Assembly: GCA_947303225.1 (NCBI GenBank)
Contig: CAMYXG010000036.1
Span: forward strand, 1 to 10,450
Reading direction: 5' to 3'
Length of the DNA: 10,450 nucleotides
Source of the DNA: an uncultured Caryophanales bacterium
GTDB taxonomy: Bacteria > Bacillota_I > Bacilli_A > RF39 > UBA660
How positions within the stretch are numbered: position 1 is the stretch's first letter; every line of letters begins with the position of its first letter. The notes below the pieces were generated by a model. It was not told the origin of the DNA and searched no databases. It saw only the letters and a list, made by a program, of their open reading frames with translations. Shown piece by piece: positions 1-6,593 of the stretch. Position numbers and translations under genes: made by a program.

Positions 1-624
1 AAAGAAGTAGATATGGGAACATTTGGAACACATACATTAAGAGTTGCAAATACCACAACACCAGCAGAGTGTTCTACAGAAGGATTTAGTCAGACAGCCT
101 GTGGTTTCGTCTTAGAGTTTGCAGATATAATAACAACTCACAATATGAATTCAACTAATACAAATGTAGGAGGATGGCCAGCCAGTTCCATGAGAACGTA
201 CGTAAATAGTGATATCTATAATGCACTACCAACTGCCTTAAAGGATGCGATAATTGACACTAGTGTCGTATCAGGACATGGAAGTTTGGATACAACGAAT
301 TATACAACAACAGATAAACTATACTTATTATCAACACATGAAGTATGGGAAGATGTAGATGGTAATACAAGTAGTGGACCAGACTATTATGATACAGCTT
401 ATAATAGTACGAGACAATTAGATTATTATACCGGACTAAATGTCACAACCTCAAGTTACTCTGGAGCTATTAAGCAAAATAATGGATCAAATGCATGGTG
501 GTGGCTTCGCTCGGCTAATTCCAGTTATACGTACTATTTCAATCGTGTGAACAATAGTGGTTACAATGGCAATTATAATGCTAATACTACTTATGGAGTC
601 TCGCCAGCTTTCCGAATTGCATAA
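1..624 (+). CDS. DUF6273-type surface protein, C-terminal part (5' end outside window)
   Basis: The frame is open from base 1 and ends at TAA 622-624, giving 207 residues of a longer protein; the ATG at 13 has no ribosome binding site and lies inside the domain. The visible part matches the DUF6273 pattern of gut Bacillota: a G-T-F-G-T-H-T-L-R-V-A-N opening, a Cys pair around residues 24-34, T-T-D-K-L-Y-L-L-S-T-x-E-V-W near 105, then R-Q-L-D-Y-Y and a terminal W-W-L-R-S-A ... G-V-S-P-A-F-R-I module (residues 167-206). That terminal module resembles the C-type-lectin/formylglycine-enzyme-like folds used as ligand-binding scaffolds; this fold link is inference. The protein is probably extracellular, but its N-terminus, and hence its export signal or anchor, is not visible. 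Relatives in this kind of genome sometimes begin with a prepilin-like segment, which cannot be tested here. The last third of the module has exceptional codon usage (see the separate entry). Ligand and function are unknown. Confidence 0.78.
   Translation, partial: KEVDMGTFGTHTLRVANTTTPAECSTEGFSQTACGFVLEFADIITTHNMNSTNTNVGGWPASSMRTYVNSDIYNALPTALKDAIIDTSVVSGHGSLDTTNYTTTDKLYLLSTHEVWEDVDGNTSSGPDYYDTAYNSTRQLDYYTGLNVTTSSYSGAIKQNNGSNAWWWLRSANSSYTYYFNRVNNSGYNGNYNANTTYGVSPAFRIA
496..615 (+). other. Candidate hypervariable (DGR-like) region in the DUF6273 gene
   Basis: Codons from 517 to 594 are almost all NNT or NNC: 24 of 26, the exceptions being ACG (529) and GTG (547). None ends in A, although A-ending codons dominate the first part of the same gene and its neighbours. 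The encoded residues are mainly N, S, Y, T, G and A, plus single F and R. Most of these (N, S, Y, T, G, A, F, R) can be made from AAT or AAC by changing only the adenines. The flanks are unusually GC-rich for this genome and carry locally rare codons: CTT CGC TCG at 505-513 and a segment around 598-615. The second flank sits where an initiation-of-mutagenic-homing (IMH) sequence would be expected. The arrangement fits a DGR variable region written from an adenine-rich template. No template repeat or reverse transcriptase was found in the window, so the source would be elsewhere. Cassette exchange between paralogues is an alternative. Confidence 0.5.
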
Positions 625-719
625 AAATGTAAAGTAATATAAAGTGAATGTATAAAGAATAATTAATTGTAAGTATTTATGATATTCCATTTAATAATCA
701 ATAACAATAAATAATATTC

Positions 720-748
720 TTGATAATCCAATCATTTTCTTGTAGAAT
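720..748 (+). promoter_or_regulatory. Sigma-A promoter of yneF
   Basis: The -35 element TTGATA (720-725) and the -10 element TAGAAT (743-748) are separated by exactly 17 bases. The predicted start near 755 leaves a short leader with AAGGAG at 759-764, eight bases before the ATG at 773. The rest of the 625-772 gap is AT-rich; I see no further gene and no clear terminator for the upstream gene. Confidence 0.75.
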
Positions 749-772
749 ATAAATAAGTAAGGAGATGAATTT

Positions 773-982
773 ATGTTACATGATATTTTAATACTACTTG
801 TAGGTCTATTACTAGGAGCAGTAATTGGATTTATAGGTGCAAGATATTTTATGAAAAAATATTTGAAAAAAAATCCTCCTATTAATGAGGATATGTTAAA
901 AGCATTAATGATGCAGATGGGTAGAAAACCGAATCAAAAACAAATTAATCAAATGATGAAAGCAATGGAGAAATATCAATAG
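773..982 (+). CDS. yneF: UPF0154 family small membrane protein, YneF-like
   Basis: A 69-residue protein that matches Bacillus YneF (UPF0154) along its whole length. It has one N-terminal membrane helix (about residues 3-25, with small-residue GxxxG-like spacing), a basic stretch ARYFMKKYLKKNPP, and the conserved tail I-N-E-x-M-L-K ... M-M-M-Q-M-G-x-K-P-x-Q-K-x-I-N-Q-M-M-K-A-M. Family members are found across the Bacilli and some Mollicutes and have no agreed biochemical function. The helix predicts a single-pass inner-membrane protein with a cytoplasmic, positively charged C-terminal part. The start is fixed by AAGGAG eight bases upstream and a consensus promoter just before it. The gene stands alone: it is followed by a hairpin that overlaps its stop codon, and then by a gene on the opposite strand 11 bases away. 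Confidence 0.9.
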   Translation: MLHDILILLVGLLLGAVIGFIGARYFMKKYLKKNPPINEDMLKALMMQMGRKPNQKQINQMMKAMEKYQ

Positions 983-1000
983 GTATTTCTCTTTTATTTT
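967..1000 (+). terminator. Rho-independent terminator of yneF
   Basis: The 8-bp perfect stem GAGAAATA (968-975) / TATTTCTC (984-991) has an 8-base loop that contains the yneF stop codon (980-982). It is extended by a possible G-T pair 967/992 and followed by a T-rich run to 1000. On the opposite strand the hairpin is followed by mixed sequence, so it probably works best in the plus direction. Confidence 0.7.
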
Positions 1001-1635
1001 GAATAATTTCTTTCTCCAAAAATAGCAGTCCCAACACGAATATAAGAAGAACCACTTTTACAAGCATAAATATAATCATTAGTCATTCCCATAGATAAAA
1101 CTTTTAAATCAAGAGAATAAGCTAAATCTTTAAGCTTATTGAAGTATTTTTCATTTTCTTTAGGATTAGTAGTATTAGGAGCTACACACATAAGACCAAT
1201 ACAATTAATATGATTTAGTTTATAAATTTCGATAAGAACTTCTTTTAAAATATTTTTATCAGGTATAAAACCATACTTAGATTCTTCATTCGCAATATTA
1301 ACTTCTAAAAGAATATTCTGAGTATGAGAACATCTCTTATGAATTTCCCTCGCAAGTTTTATACTATCAACTGAATGAATTAAATAAATTTCTTCTTTTA
1401 ATAAATCTTTAACTTTATTTGTTTGTAAGTGTCCTATCATATGCCAACGAATGTCTTTTGGAAGTTGTTCTCTCTTTTTAATAAGTTCTTGAACATGATT
1501 TTCTCCAAAATCCCTAATTCCCATATGATATGCTTCCATAATCTCTTCACAAGTTCTCGTTTTTGATACACAGATTAATTGACAATCATAATTTTTAATT
1601 TCTTCTAAAATATGATGAATATTTTCTTCTATCAT
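994..1635 (-). CDS. PLP homeostasis protein, YggS/YlmE family
   Basis: A 213-residue protein of the YggS/YlmE/PROSC family. These are single-domain alanine-racemase-fold proteins that bind pyridoxal 5'-phosphate and buffer free PLP; they have no established catalytic activity. Visible signatures are the PLP-lysine motif V-S-K-T (K25), F-G-E-N-H-V-Q-E (43-50), W-H-M-I-G-H-L-Q-T-N-K (64-74), H-S-V-D-S (87-91), S-M-G-M-T-N-D-Y (181-188) and the phosphate-binding end R-V-G-T-A-I-F-G-E-R (200-209). An in-frame ATG five codons earlier (1650) is rejected. It lies between the -10 box and the predicted transcription start, and the sequence AAGGTGAT that would code for its next residues is the ribosome binding site for the ATG at 1635. 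In many Bacillota this gene sits beside sepF/ylm genes; here it is divergent from uvrC and isolated. The symbol is left blank because the name varies (yggS, ylmE). Confidence 0.93.
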   Translation of the reverse strand: MIEENIHHILEEIKNYDCQLICVSKTRTCEEIMEAYHMGIRDFGENHVQELIKKREQLPKDIRWHMIGHLQTNKVKDLLKEEIYLIHSVDSIKLAREIHKRCSHTQNILLEVNIANEESKYGFIPDKNILKEVLIEIYKLNHINCIGLMCVAPNTTNPKENEKYFNKLKDLAYSLDLKVLSMGMTNDYIYACKSGSSYIRVGTAIFGERNYSK

Positions 1636-1651
1636 AAGTATCACCTTCATA

Positions 1652-1660
1652 ATTATAACA
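1652..1660 (-). promoter_or_regulatory. Extended -10 promoter of the PLP-homeostasis gene
   Basis: Read on the minus strand, 1660-1652 is TGTTATAAT: a TG extension, one base, then a perfect TATAAT. No good -35 is seen (TCTTTT at the 17-base position). The predicted start near 1645 gives a leader of about 10 bases that retains GGTGAT, so translation must begin at 1635 rather than 1650. Confidence 0.7.
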
Positions 1661-1670
1661 CAATAATCAT

Positions 1671-1699
1671 TTTAAAAAGAAGACGTTCTATGATATAAT
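1671..1699 (+). promoter_or_regulatory. Extended -10 promoter of uvrC
   Basis: TG at 1691-1692 is followed by A and a perfect TATAAT (1694-1699). A weak -35 TTTAAA (1671-1676) lies 17 bases upstream. The ribosome binding site GGAGGTGAT (1712-1720) precedes the uvrC ATG at 1724. This promoter lies back to back with that of the PLP-homeostasis gene, and their -35 zones overlap around 1671-1680. Confidence 0.72.
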
Positions 1700-1723
1700 C
1701 ATACTAGTTTTGGAGGTGATTAG

Positions 1724-3484
1724 ATGAAAGACTTTAAAGATAAATTAGCTTTAGTTCCAACGAAACCAGGTAGTTATCAAATGAAAAATAAAGATGGAGT
1801 AGTAATCTATGTTGGTAAAGCAAAGAACTTACAAAGAAGATTAAGAAGCTATTTTACTCGTACATTAACAGGAAAAACAAAGATGTTAGTTGATGATATT
1901 GATGACTTTGAATATATTGTTACATCTAGTGAATTAGAAAGTTTAATTCTAGAAATCACTTTAATCAAAAAATATGATCCAAAATATAATATACTATTAA
2001 GAGATGATAAATCTTATCCCTATATTGAATTAACAAATGATAAATATCCAACTCTAAAAGTAGTTAGAAATGTAAAAAGAAAAAGAAAGAAAAATCATTT
2101 ATACGGACCATATCCAAATGTCACAGCAGCCAGAAAAACAGTGAATATGATAAATCGAATCTATCCATTGAGAAAATGTGATAAATTAAAAAAAGAATTA
2201 TGTCTTTATTATCATATTCATGAATGTTTAGGTTACTGTGTAAAAGAAGTTGATAAAGAAATCATTGATAATATGAAAAAAGAAATCATATCTTTTCTAA
2301 AAGGAGACCCAACCATTATTACAGAAAAGATAAAAGTTGAAATGGAAAAAGCATCACTTGCCATGAACTATGAAAAGGCCCAAGAATTAAAATTAATGTT
2401 AGAAGATATTGAAACAACACTAAGAAGACAAAAGATTGATTTAAACAAGAATTATAATTTTGATATGATCAATTACTATTATGATAATAACTATCTAAGT
2501 ATTGAATTATTCTTTATTCGAGATGGATTATTATTTGGAAGACATAATGAAATAATTTCTTCATTAGGGGAGTTTTCAAATGAAATAACAGAATATTTAA
2601 TAAAGTTCTATGACAAAGGACTTCTTCCTCATGAATTATATGTACCAGTTGAGATGGATAATGAATTACTAAGTGACTATTTCCAGATAAAAGTGATTAC
2701 CCCACAAAAAGGAAAGTTAAAGTCCCTGTTAGAGTTATGTAAGGAAAATGCAAAAGAGCAAATGGAACTACAGGAAGAAACATTAAAAAAAGATGATGAA
2801 GAAAGAATAAAAGCCATCAATGAATTAAAAGATTTATTAAAATTAAATACTTTAAGAAGAATGGAATCTTTTGATAACTCTCATTTATTTGGTACATTTT
2901 ATGTAGGTGGAATGGTTGTATTTGATGATTTTCTTCCAAATAAAGACTTATATCGAAAATATAAAATATCAACAGAAGTAAAAGATGACTTAAGTGCGAT
3001 GAAAGAAGTAATATATAGGAGATATTTTAAAACCTTAATGGAAGAAAGTTATTGTCCAGACTTAATTGTCATGGATGGTGGTGCTTTACAAATAAATGCT
3101 TGCAAAGAAGTATTGGATTCTATTGGCTTAAAAATACCAATTATTGGTTTAGTGAAAGATAAAAATCATAGAACAAATCATATTATGAATGAAAACTATG
3201 ATATTTTAGATGTATCAAAAGACTCTAAATTATTCTTATTTTTAACGAGAATTCAAGATGAAGTCCATCGATATGCTATTACGTATCATAGAAATATAAA
3301 AGCAAAAGGAGCACTTTCTAGTGTGTTAGATGTTGTTCCAGGAATAGGGGAAGTACGAAAAAAAGAATTAATGAAAAAATTTGGCTCTTTGAAAAAAATG
3401 AAAGAAGCATCACTAGAGGAACTTGCCTCTATAGTAAATCATGATGTTGCAATTAAATTAAAAGAATATCTTGAAGAAGTGTAA
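1724..3484 (+). CDS. uvrC: UvrABC excinuclease subunit C
   Basis: A 586-residue, full-length UvrC, the nuclease that makes both incisions around bulky DNA lesions after UvrAB damage recognition. Domains in order: GIY-YIG nuclease (about 13-92) with Y18, Y29-V-G31, R39 and E77 for the 3' cut; a four-Cys segment C152, C160, C168, C172, which corresponds to the iron-sulfur ligands reported for Escherichia coli UvrC; a UVR helical hairpin that binds UvrB (about 202-238); the RNase-H-like nuclease for the 5' cut, with D384 (E-S-F-D-N-S-H), D451 (V-M-D-G-G) and H515; and a C-terminal helix-hairpin-helix pair (about 531-586; V-V-P-G-I-G). All expected catalytic residues are present. The start is supported by GGAGGTGAT four bases upstream. 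The gene appears monocistronic, with its own promoter and a weak hairpin after the stop. UvrA and UvrB are not in the window. Confidence 0.97.
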   Translation: MKDFKDKLALVPTKPGSYQMKNKDGVVIYVGKAKNLQRRLRSYFTRTLTGKTKMLVDDIDDFEYIVTSSELESLILEITLIKKYDPKYNILLRDDKSYPYIELTNDKYPTLKVVRNVKRKRKKNHLYGPYPNVTAARKTVNMINRIYPLRKCDKLKKELCLYYHIHECLGYCVKEVDKEIIDNMKKEIISFLKGDPTIITEKIKVEMEKASLAMNYEKAQELKLMLEDIETTLRRQKIDLNKNYNFDMINYYYDNNYLSIELFFIRDGLLFGRHNEIISSLGEFSNEITEYLIKFYDKGLLPHELYVPVEMDNELLSDYFQIKVITPQKGKLKSLLELCKENAKEQMELQEETLKKDDEERIKAINELKDLLKLNTLRRMESFDNSHLFGTFYVGGMVVFDDFLPNKDLYRKYKISTEVKDDLSAMKEVIYRRYFKTLMEESYCPDLIVMDGGALQINACKEVLDSIGLKIPIIGLVKDKNHRTNHIMNENYDILDVSKDSKLFLFLTRIQDEVHRYAITYHRNIKAKGALSSVLDVVPGIGEVRKKELMKKFGSLKKMKEASLEELASIVNHDVAIKLKEYLEEV

Positions 3485-3515
3485 AGAATGAGTTTGAAAT
3501 ATTCTTTTTCTTTTC
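3483..3515 (+). terminator. Weak rho-independent terminator after uvrC
   Basis: The 7-bp AT-rich stem AAAGAAT (3483-3489) / ATTCTTT (3501-3507) overlaps the end of the uvrC stop codon. It has an 11-base loop and is followed by a pyrimidine-rich, mostly T run to 3515. The stem is weak, so read-through into the next gene is possible. Confidence 0.4.
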
Positions 3516-3539
3516 ATAAAAAGAAGCTTGTGCTAAAAT
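3511..3539 (+). promoter_or_regulatory. Extended -10 promoter of the prepilin-like gene
   Basis: TG at 3531-3532, one base, then TAAAAT (3534-3539) form an extended -10. TTTTCA at 3511-3516 is a 4-of-6 match to -35 with a 17-base spacer. The ribosome binding site GAAGGTG is at 3547-3553, before the ATG at 3559. Confidence 0.6.
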
Positions 3540-3558
3540 AAAGATAGAAGGTGTAAAA

Positions 3559-4728
3559 ATGAAAAAAATGAATCGAAAAGGATTTAGTTTAGTAGAATTA
3601 TTAGGAACAATCGTAATATTAGGAATACTTTCCGTAACAGGATTAATAGCATATACAAGGTATAAAGATAAAGCAAGAATTCAAGCATATGATACTTTAG
3701 CACAATCAGCAATAAATGCAACAGAAGAATATATAATGGATCATCCAGGAACAACAAGTGTCTCATTTGAAGAATTAATGGAAGAAGACTATTTAGAAAA
3801 AAACATAGATCCTGGAACAAAGCAAGGTACTTGTGAAGGAAAAGTCGTATTAAAAGAAACAATAGAAGGTAGTGGAAACTCCCTAGAAGTAAATGAATAC
3901 GATATTCATCTATGCTGTTCAAACTATAATTATACTTATACGGAAAATGGAAAACAAAAAAGTAAAGATAAATATTGTAAAGCTTATCCATTCTCCCTAG
4001 AAGAATTAAAAGAAAAAATCAATAATATTAAAGTATTAAATGTCTATCCATATCATAGTAGTACTAAAATTTATGGTGATCAATTAAAAAATTGGATGGA
4101 TGAATATGGAAAAGGAATCATTGAAGTAACACCTGTTTATATCCAAGATTTTAATAGTAATCCAGAATCTTATTTGGGAACAAATGGAAATTGGAAATAT
4201 GATGAAGTAGTATTTGGCTTTGTTGACTGCAATGGAAGTCAAGATCTTTCACCAAGTGCAGCAGCCCTAATGGATGAATACTTATCCGGAGGAGGAGCAG
4301 CCATCTTTGGGCATGATACTTTAACAACAGGATGCGGAAATCATAGAAGATTTAACACCTTAGCCAAATATGTGAATATGGATTTAAATCCTATTCATAA
4401 TCCATATCCAAGAGGAAATAAAATAAAAATTATTCGAGAAGGTGTTTTCACACAATATCCATATGAAATAGGAAATCTTGACACAGAATTAACCATTCCA
4501 ACAAGCCATGTATATGGTCAATCTGCAAATGGAGATATTTGGTTAACATTTAATAGTGCTGCATTTGAATCAGGACTTCCTGCAGATATGGTTTATTTAT
4601 CAACTTATGGAAATAATGCATTTATTCAAACAGGACATTCAAATGGAAATGCAACAGCAGATGAACAAAAAATAATAGCAAACATTATCTTTTACATGGT
4701 TGCAAAACAATATATTATAGAGGAATAA
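3559..4728 (+). CDS. Prepilin-like protein with C-terminal amidotransferase-like (DUF5057/ThuA-like) domain
   Basis: A 389-residue protein. Residues 1-34 are a class III (type IV prepilin) signal: basic M-K-K-M-N-R-K-G, predicted prepilin-peptidase cleavage G8/F9, conserved E13 at mature position +5, then a hydrophobic helix to about 31. Residues 35-155 look like a short pseudopilin stalk with five Cys (92, 119, 120, 140 and a later one at 224), suggesting disulfides outside the cell. From about 157 the sequence changes to an alpha/beta pattern starting K-V-L-N-V-Y-P, with Y-D-E-V-V-F-G-F (214-221), Y-L-S-G-G-G-A-A-I-F-G-H-D (241-253) and F-I-Q-T-G-H-S-N-G (355-363) near the end. This resembles the class I glutamine-amidotransferase-like fold (ThuA/DUF5057 group), by recall and without a search. 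H252, C259 and H360 are candidate site residues. No other pilus-assembly gene is present. The gene has its own promoter and terminator and sits between two DNA-repair genes with no obvious functional link. Function unknown. Confidence 0.72.
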   Translation: MKKMNRKGFSLVELLGTIVILGILSVTGLIAYTRYKDKARIQAYDTLAQSAINATEEYIMDHPGTTSVSFEELMEEDYLEKNIDPGTKQGTCEGKVVLKETIEGSGNSLEVNEYDIHLCCSNYNYTYTENGKQKSKDKYCKAYPFSLEELKEKINNIKVLNVYPYHSSTKIYGDQLKNWMDEYGKGIIEVTPVYIQDFNSNPESYLGTNGNWKYDEVVFGFVDCNGSQDLSPSAAALMDEYLSGGGAAIFGHDTLTTGCGNHRRFNTLAKYVNMDLNPIHNPYPRGNKIKIIREGVFTQYPYEIGNLDTELTIPTSHVYGQSANGDIWLTFNSAAFESGLPADMVYLSTYGNNAFIQTGHSNGNATADEQKIIANIIFYMVAKQYIIEE

Positions 4729-4758
4729 TACATTTAAAAATGTATTTTTTCTTTCTTA
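4727..4758 (+). terminator. Rho-independent terminator of the prepilin-like gene
   Basis: The 8-bp perfect stem AATACATT (4727-4734) / AATGTATT (4739-4746) has a 4-base loop and starts within the stop codon (4726-4728). It is followed by TTTT, C and further T-rich sequence to 4757. AT-rich but well formed. Confidence 0.7.
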
Positions 4759-4774
4759 ATAATGAAAAAAATAA

Positions 4775-4780
4775 TATAAT
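4775..4780 (+). promoter_or_regulatory. -10 element of the mutL-miaA promoter
   Basis: A perfect TATAAT at 4775-4780, 19 bases before the mutL ATG, with AGGAAGTGAT (4787-4796) as ribosome binding site. The -35 region falls in the T-rich tail of the preceding terminator and is poor (TTTCTT at the 17-base position), so the promoter call rests mainly on the -10. Confidence 0.5.
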
Positions 4781-4799
4781 AAAACTAGGAAGTGATAGC

Positions 4800-6575
4800 A
4801 TGAGCAAGATTCAAGTAATGGATGAAATACTAGCCAATAAAATAGCAGCAGGTGAAGTAGTTGAAAAAACAATGAATGTTGTCAAAGAACTAGTGGAAAA
4901 TTCCATTGATGCAGAAGCAACAGAAATAAAAATAGAACTAACGGATTCTGGTGTAAAAGAAATAACAGTTTGGGATAATGGAATAGGAATGGATGAAGAA
5001 GATGCTGTATTAGCTTTTGAAAGACACGCTACTTCAAAATTAAAGAATTTAGATGATTTGTTTTATATTGAGTCATTAGGATTTCGAGGAGAAGCTCTTC
5101 CCTCCATTGCAAGTGTTTCCAATGTACGCTTGAAAACAAGTAATGGAAAGGTAGGAACATTACTAACATTATCAGGAGGAAAAGACTTAAAAGTAGAAAG
5201 AGCAGACTTACAAAAAGGAACTACGATAACAGTTTCAGATTTATTTTATAATACCCCAGTTCGTCTCAAATATTTAAAAAATCTATATATAGAGTTAGCA
5301 AATATTGTAGACTATATCAATAAAATGGCACTATCTTATCCCTATATAAAGTTTACGTTAAAAAATAATGATAAGACTCTTTTGCATACAGATGGAAATG
5401 GTGATTTATTAAAAGTAATATATGAAATATATGGAGTAGACATTACAAAGAAGATGATACCTATTTCCGCAGAGAATGATGATTATGTAATAAATGGATA
5501 TATATCATATCCAGAAGTAACCAAAGGAAATCGAAATTCAATGACAACATTAGTAAATGGAAGAGTCATCAAAAATAATGAATTAAATAAATGCATTGTA
5601 GATTGCTATCACACGTATATTCATAAAGGAAGATTCCCAATCATTATTTTAAATATAGAAGTAGACCCAATTCTAGTAGATATTAATATTCATCCTACTA
5701 AAATGGATATAAAGTTTTCTAAGATGGATACATTAAAAGAACTTATCATAGAAGAAATAACCAATAAATTAGAAAAAATTAATTTAATACCAGAAGTAAC
5801 AGTACGAGACAGTTACTCTGTAAGTGAAGTATCAAGACAAATCAATACAAAAGAAGAAAAAAAGAAAGAAGAAAAAAAAGACATCATTTATGATGAAATA
5901 AAGTTAGATTTTGAAGTACAAGAAGAAAAAGAAAAATATCATAAAGAAGAGAGTAAACATAGTAATCATTCAAAAGAAGAAAAAAAAGAACCAAGAATCA
6001 AAAAAATGATTTCACGTGGAGTTGTTCTATTAACATATATAGTAGCAGAAAACGAAGACGGAATGTATTTAATTGATCAACATGCTGCCGCAGAAAGAAT
6101 CAATTATGAAAAAGTTTTAAAACAAATGAAAGAACAAACAACAATAATAGATTTATTAATTCCAATGAAAATAGAATTACGACCAGATGAATTTATTTTA
6201 GCAAAAGAACGGTTCGAAATATTAGAAAAAAATGGCTTCAAAGTAGAAGAGTTTGGAGGAAATACGATTATTATTCGCTCTCATCCAAGTTGGATACCAG
6301 AAGAAAAATCAGAAGATATTATGAAAAGATTAATGGATATCATTATTGAAAAGGGAACTTTTGATTATGATCAATTTATCTGGAGAATGGCTGCTACAAC
6401 AGCATGTAGAATGTCTGTAATGGCTAATACTTATATTTCCAAGGAAGAAGAAGAATGGATTTTAGAAAATATTAGGTATTGTGATAATCCATTTACATGT
6501 CCTCATGGAAGACCAACGATAATTACTTATAGTAAATATGAATTAGAAAAACTATTTAAAAGACAACTTGATTAA
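4800..6575 (+). CDS. mutL: DNA mismatch repair protein MutL (endonuclease type)
   Basis: A 591-residue MutL, the ATPase that links mismatch recognition by MutS to strand incision. The N-terminal GHKL ATPase has K-E-L-V-E-N (general base E30, Mg ligand N34), D-N-G-I-G-M (59-64), R-H-A-T-S-K (75-80) and G-F-R-G-E-A-L (94-100). A Lys/Glu-rich linker (about 345-402) follows. The C-terminal dimerisation/nuclease domain carries D-Q-H-A-x2-E-x4-E (426-437), A-C-R (535-537) and C-P-H-G-R-P (567-572), the zinc-site motifs of MutL proteins that nick DNA in organisms without MutH/Dam. A possible clamp-binding stretch D-L-L-I-P is at 451-455. The start at 4800 gives the canonical M-S-K-I-Q-V-x-D-E; an in-frame ATG at 4740 would add 20 non-homologous residues and lies inside the terminator of the previous gene. 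miaA follows after 18 bases, so the two are probably co-transcribed. mutS, the usual upstream neighbour, is absent here. Confidence 0.97.
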   Translation: MSKIQVMDEILANKIAAGEVVEKTMNVVKELVENSIDAEATEIKIELTDSGVKEITVWDNGIGMDEEDAVLAFERHATSKLKNLDDLFYIESLGFRGEALPSIASVSNVRLKTSNGKVGTLLTLSGGKDLKVERADLQKGTTITVSDLFYNTPVRLKYLKNLYIELANIVDYINKMALSYPYIKFTLKNNDKTLLHTDGNGDLLKVIYEIYGVDITKKMIPISAENDDYVINGYISYPEVTKGNRNSMTTLVNGRVIKNNELNKCIVDCYHTYIHKGRFPIIILNIEVDPILVDINIHPTKMDIKFSKMDTLKELIIEEITNKLEKINLIPEVTVRDSYSVSEVSRQINTKEEKKKEEKKDIIYDEIKLDFEVQEEKEKYHKEESKHSNHSKEEKKEPRIKKMISRGVVLLTYIVAENEDGMYLIDQHAAAERINYEKVLKQMKEQTTIIDLLIPMKIELRPDEFILAKERFEILEKNGFKVEEFGGNTIIIRSHPSWIPEEKSEDIMKRLMDIIIEKGTFDYDQFIWRMAATTACRMSVMANTYISKEEEEWILENIRYCDNPFTCPHGRPTIITYSKYELEKLFKRQLD

Positions 6576-6593
6576 TAAAAAGGAAGGATTAAT

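Noticed and set aside
487..690. Minus-strand open frame opposite the DUF6273 gene end
   Set aside because: It is antisense to a recognisable domain, has low-complexity I/T/L-rich content and no ribosome binding site or family match. The NNY codon run on the plus strand creates stop-free sequence on the other strand.
625..772. Searched for a DGR template repeat, accessory gene or terminator after the DUF6273 gene
   Set aside because: No sequence resembling the variable block or its GC-rich flanks is present, and only a weak 5-bp inverted repeat with a long loop was seen; only the yneF promoter is supported.
1636..1650. Upstream ATG at 1650 for the PLP-homeostasis gene
   Set aside because: It falls between the extended -10 box and the predicted transcription start, and its first codons are the ribosome binding site of the ATG at 1635.
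3584..3991. Minus-strand open frame inside the prepilin-like gene
   Set aside because: Leucine-rich translation produced by the antisense of Lys/Glu/Ile-rich coding sequence; it lies wholly within a well-supported gene.
4740..4799. N-terminal extension of mutL from an ATG at 4740
   Set aside because: The 20 extra residues do not resemble MutL, lie within the terminator and promoter of the interval, and have no ribosome binding site; the ATG at 4800 has AGGAAGTGAT and gives the canonical start.
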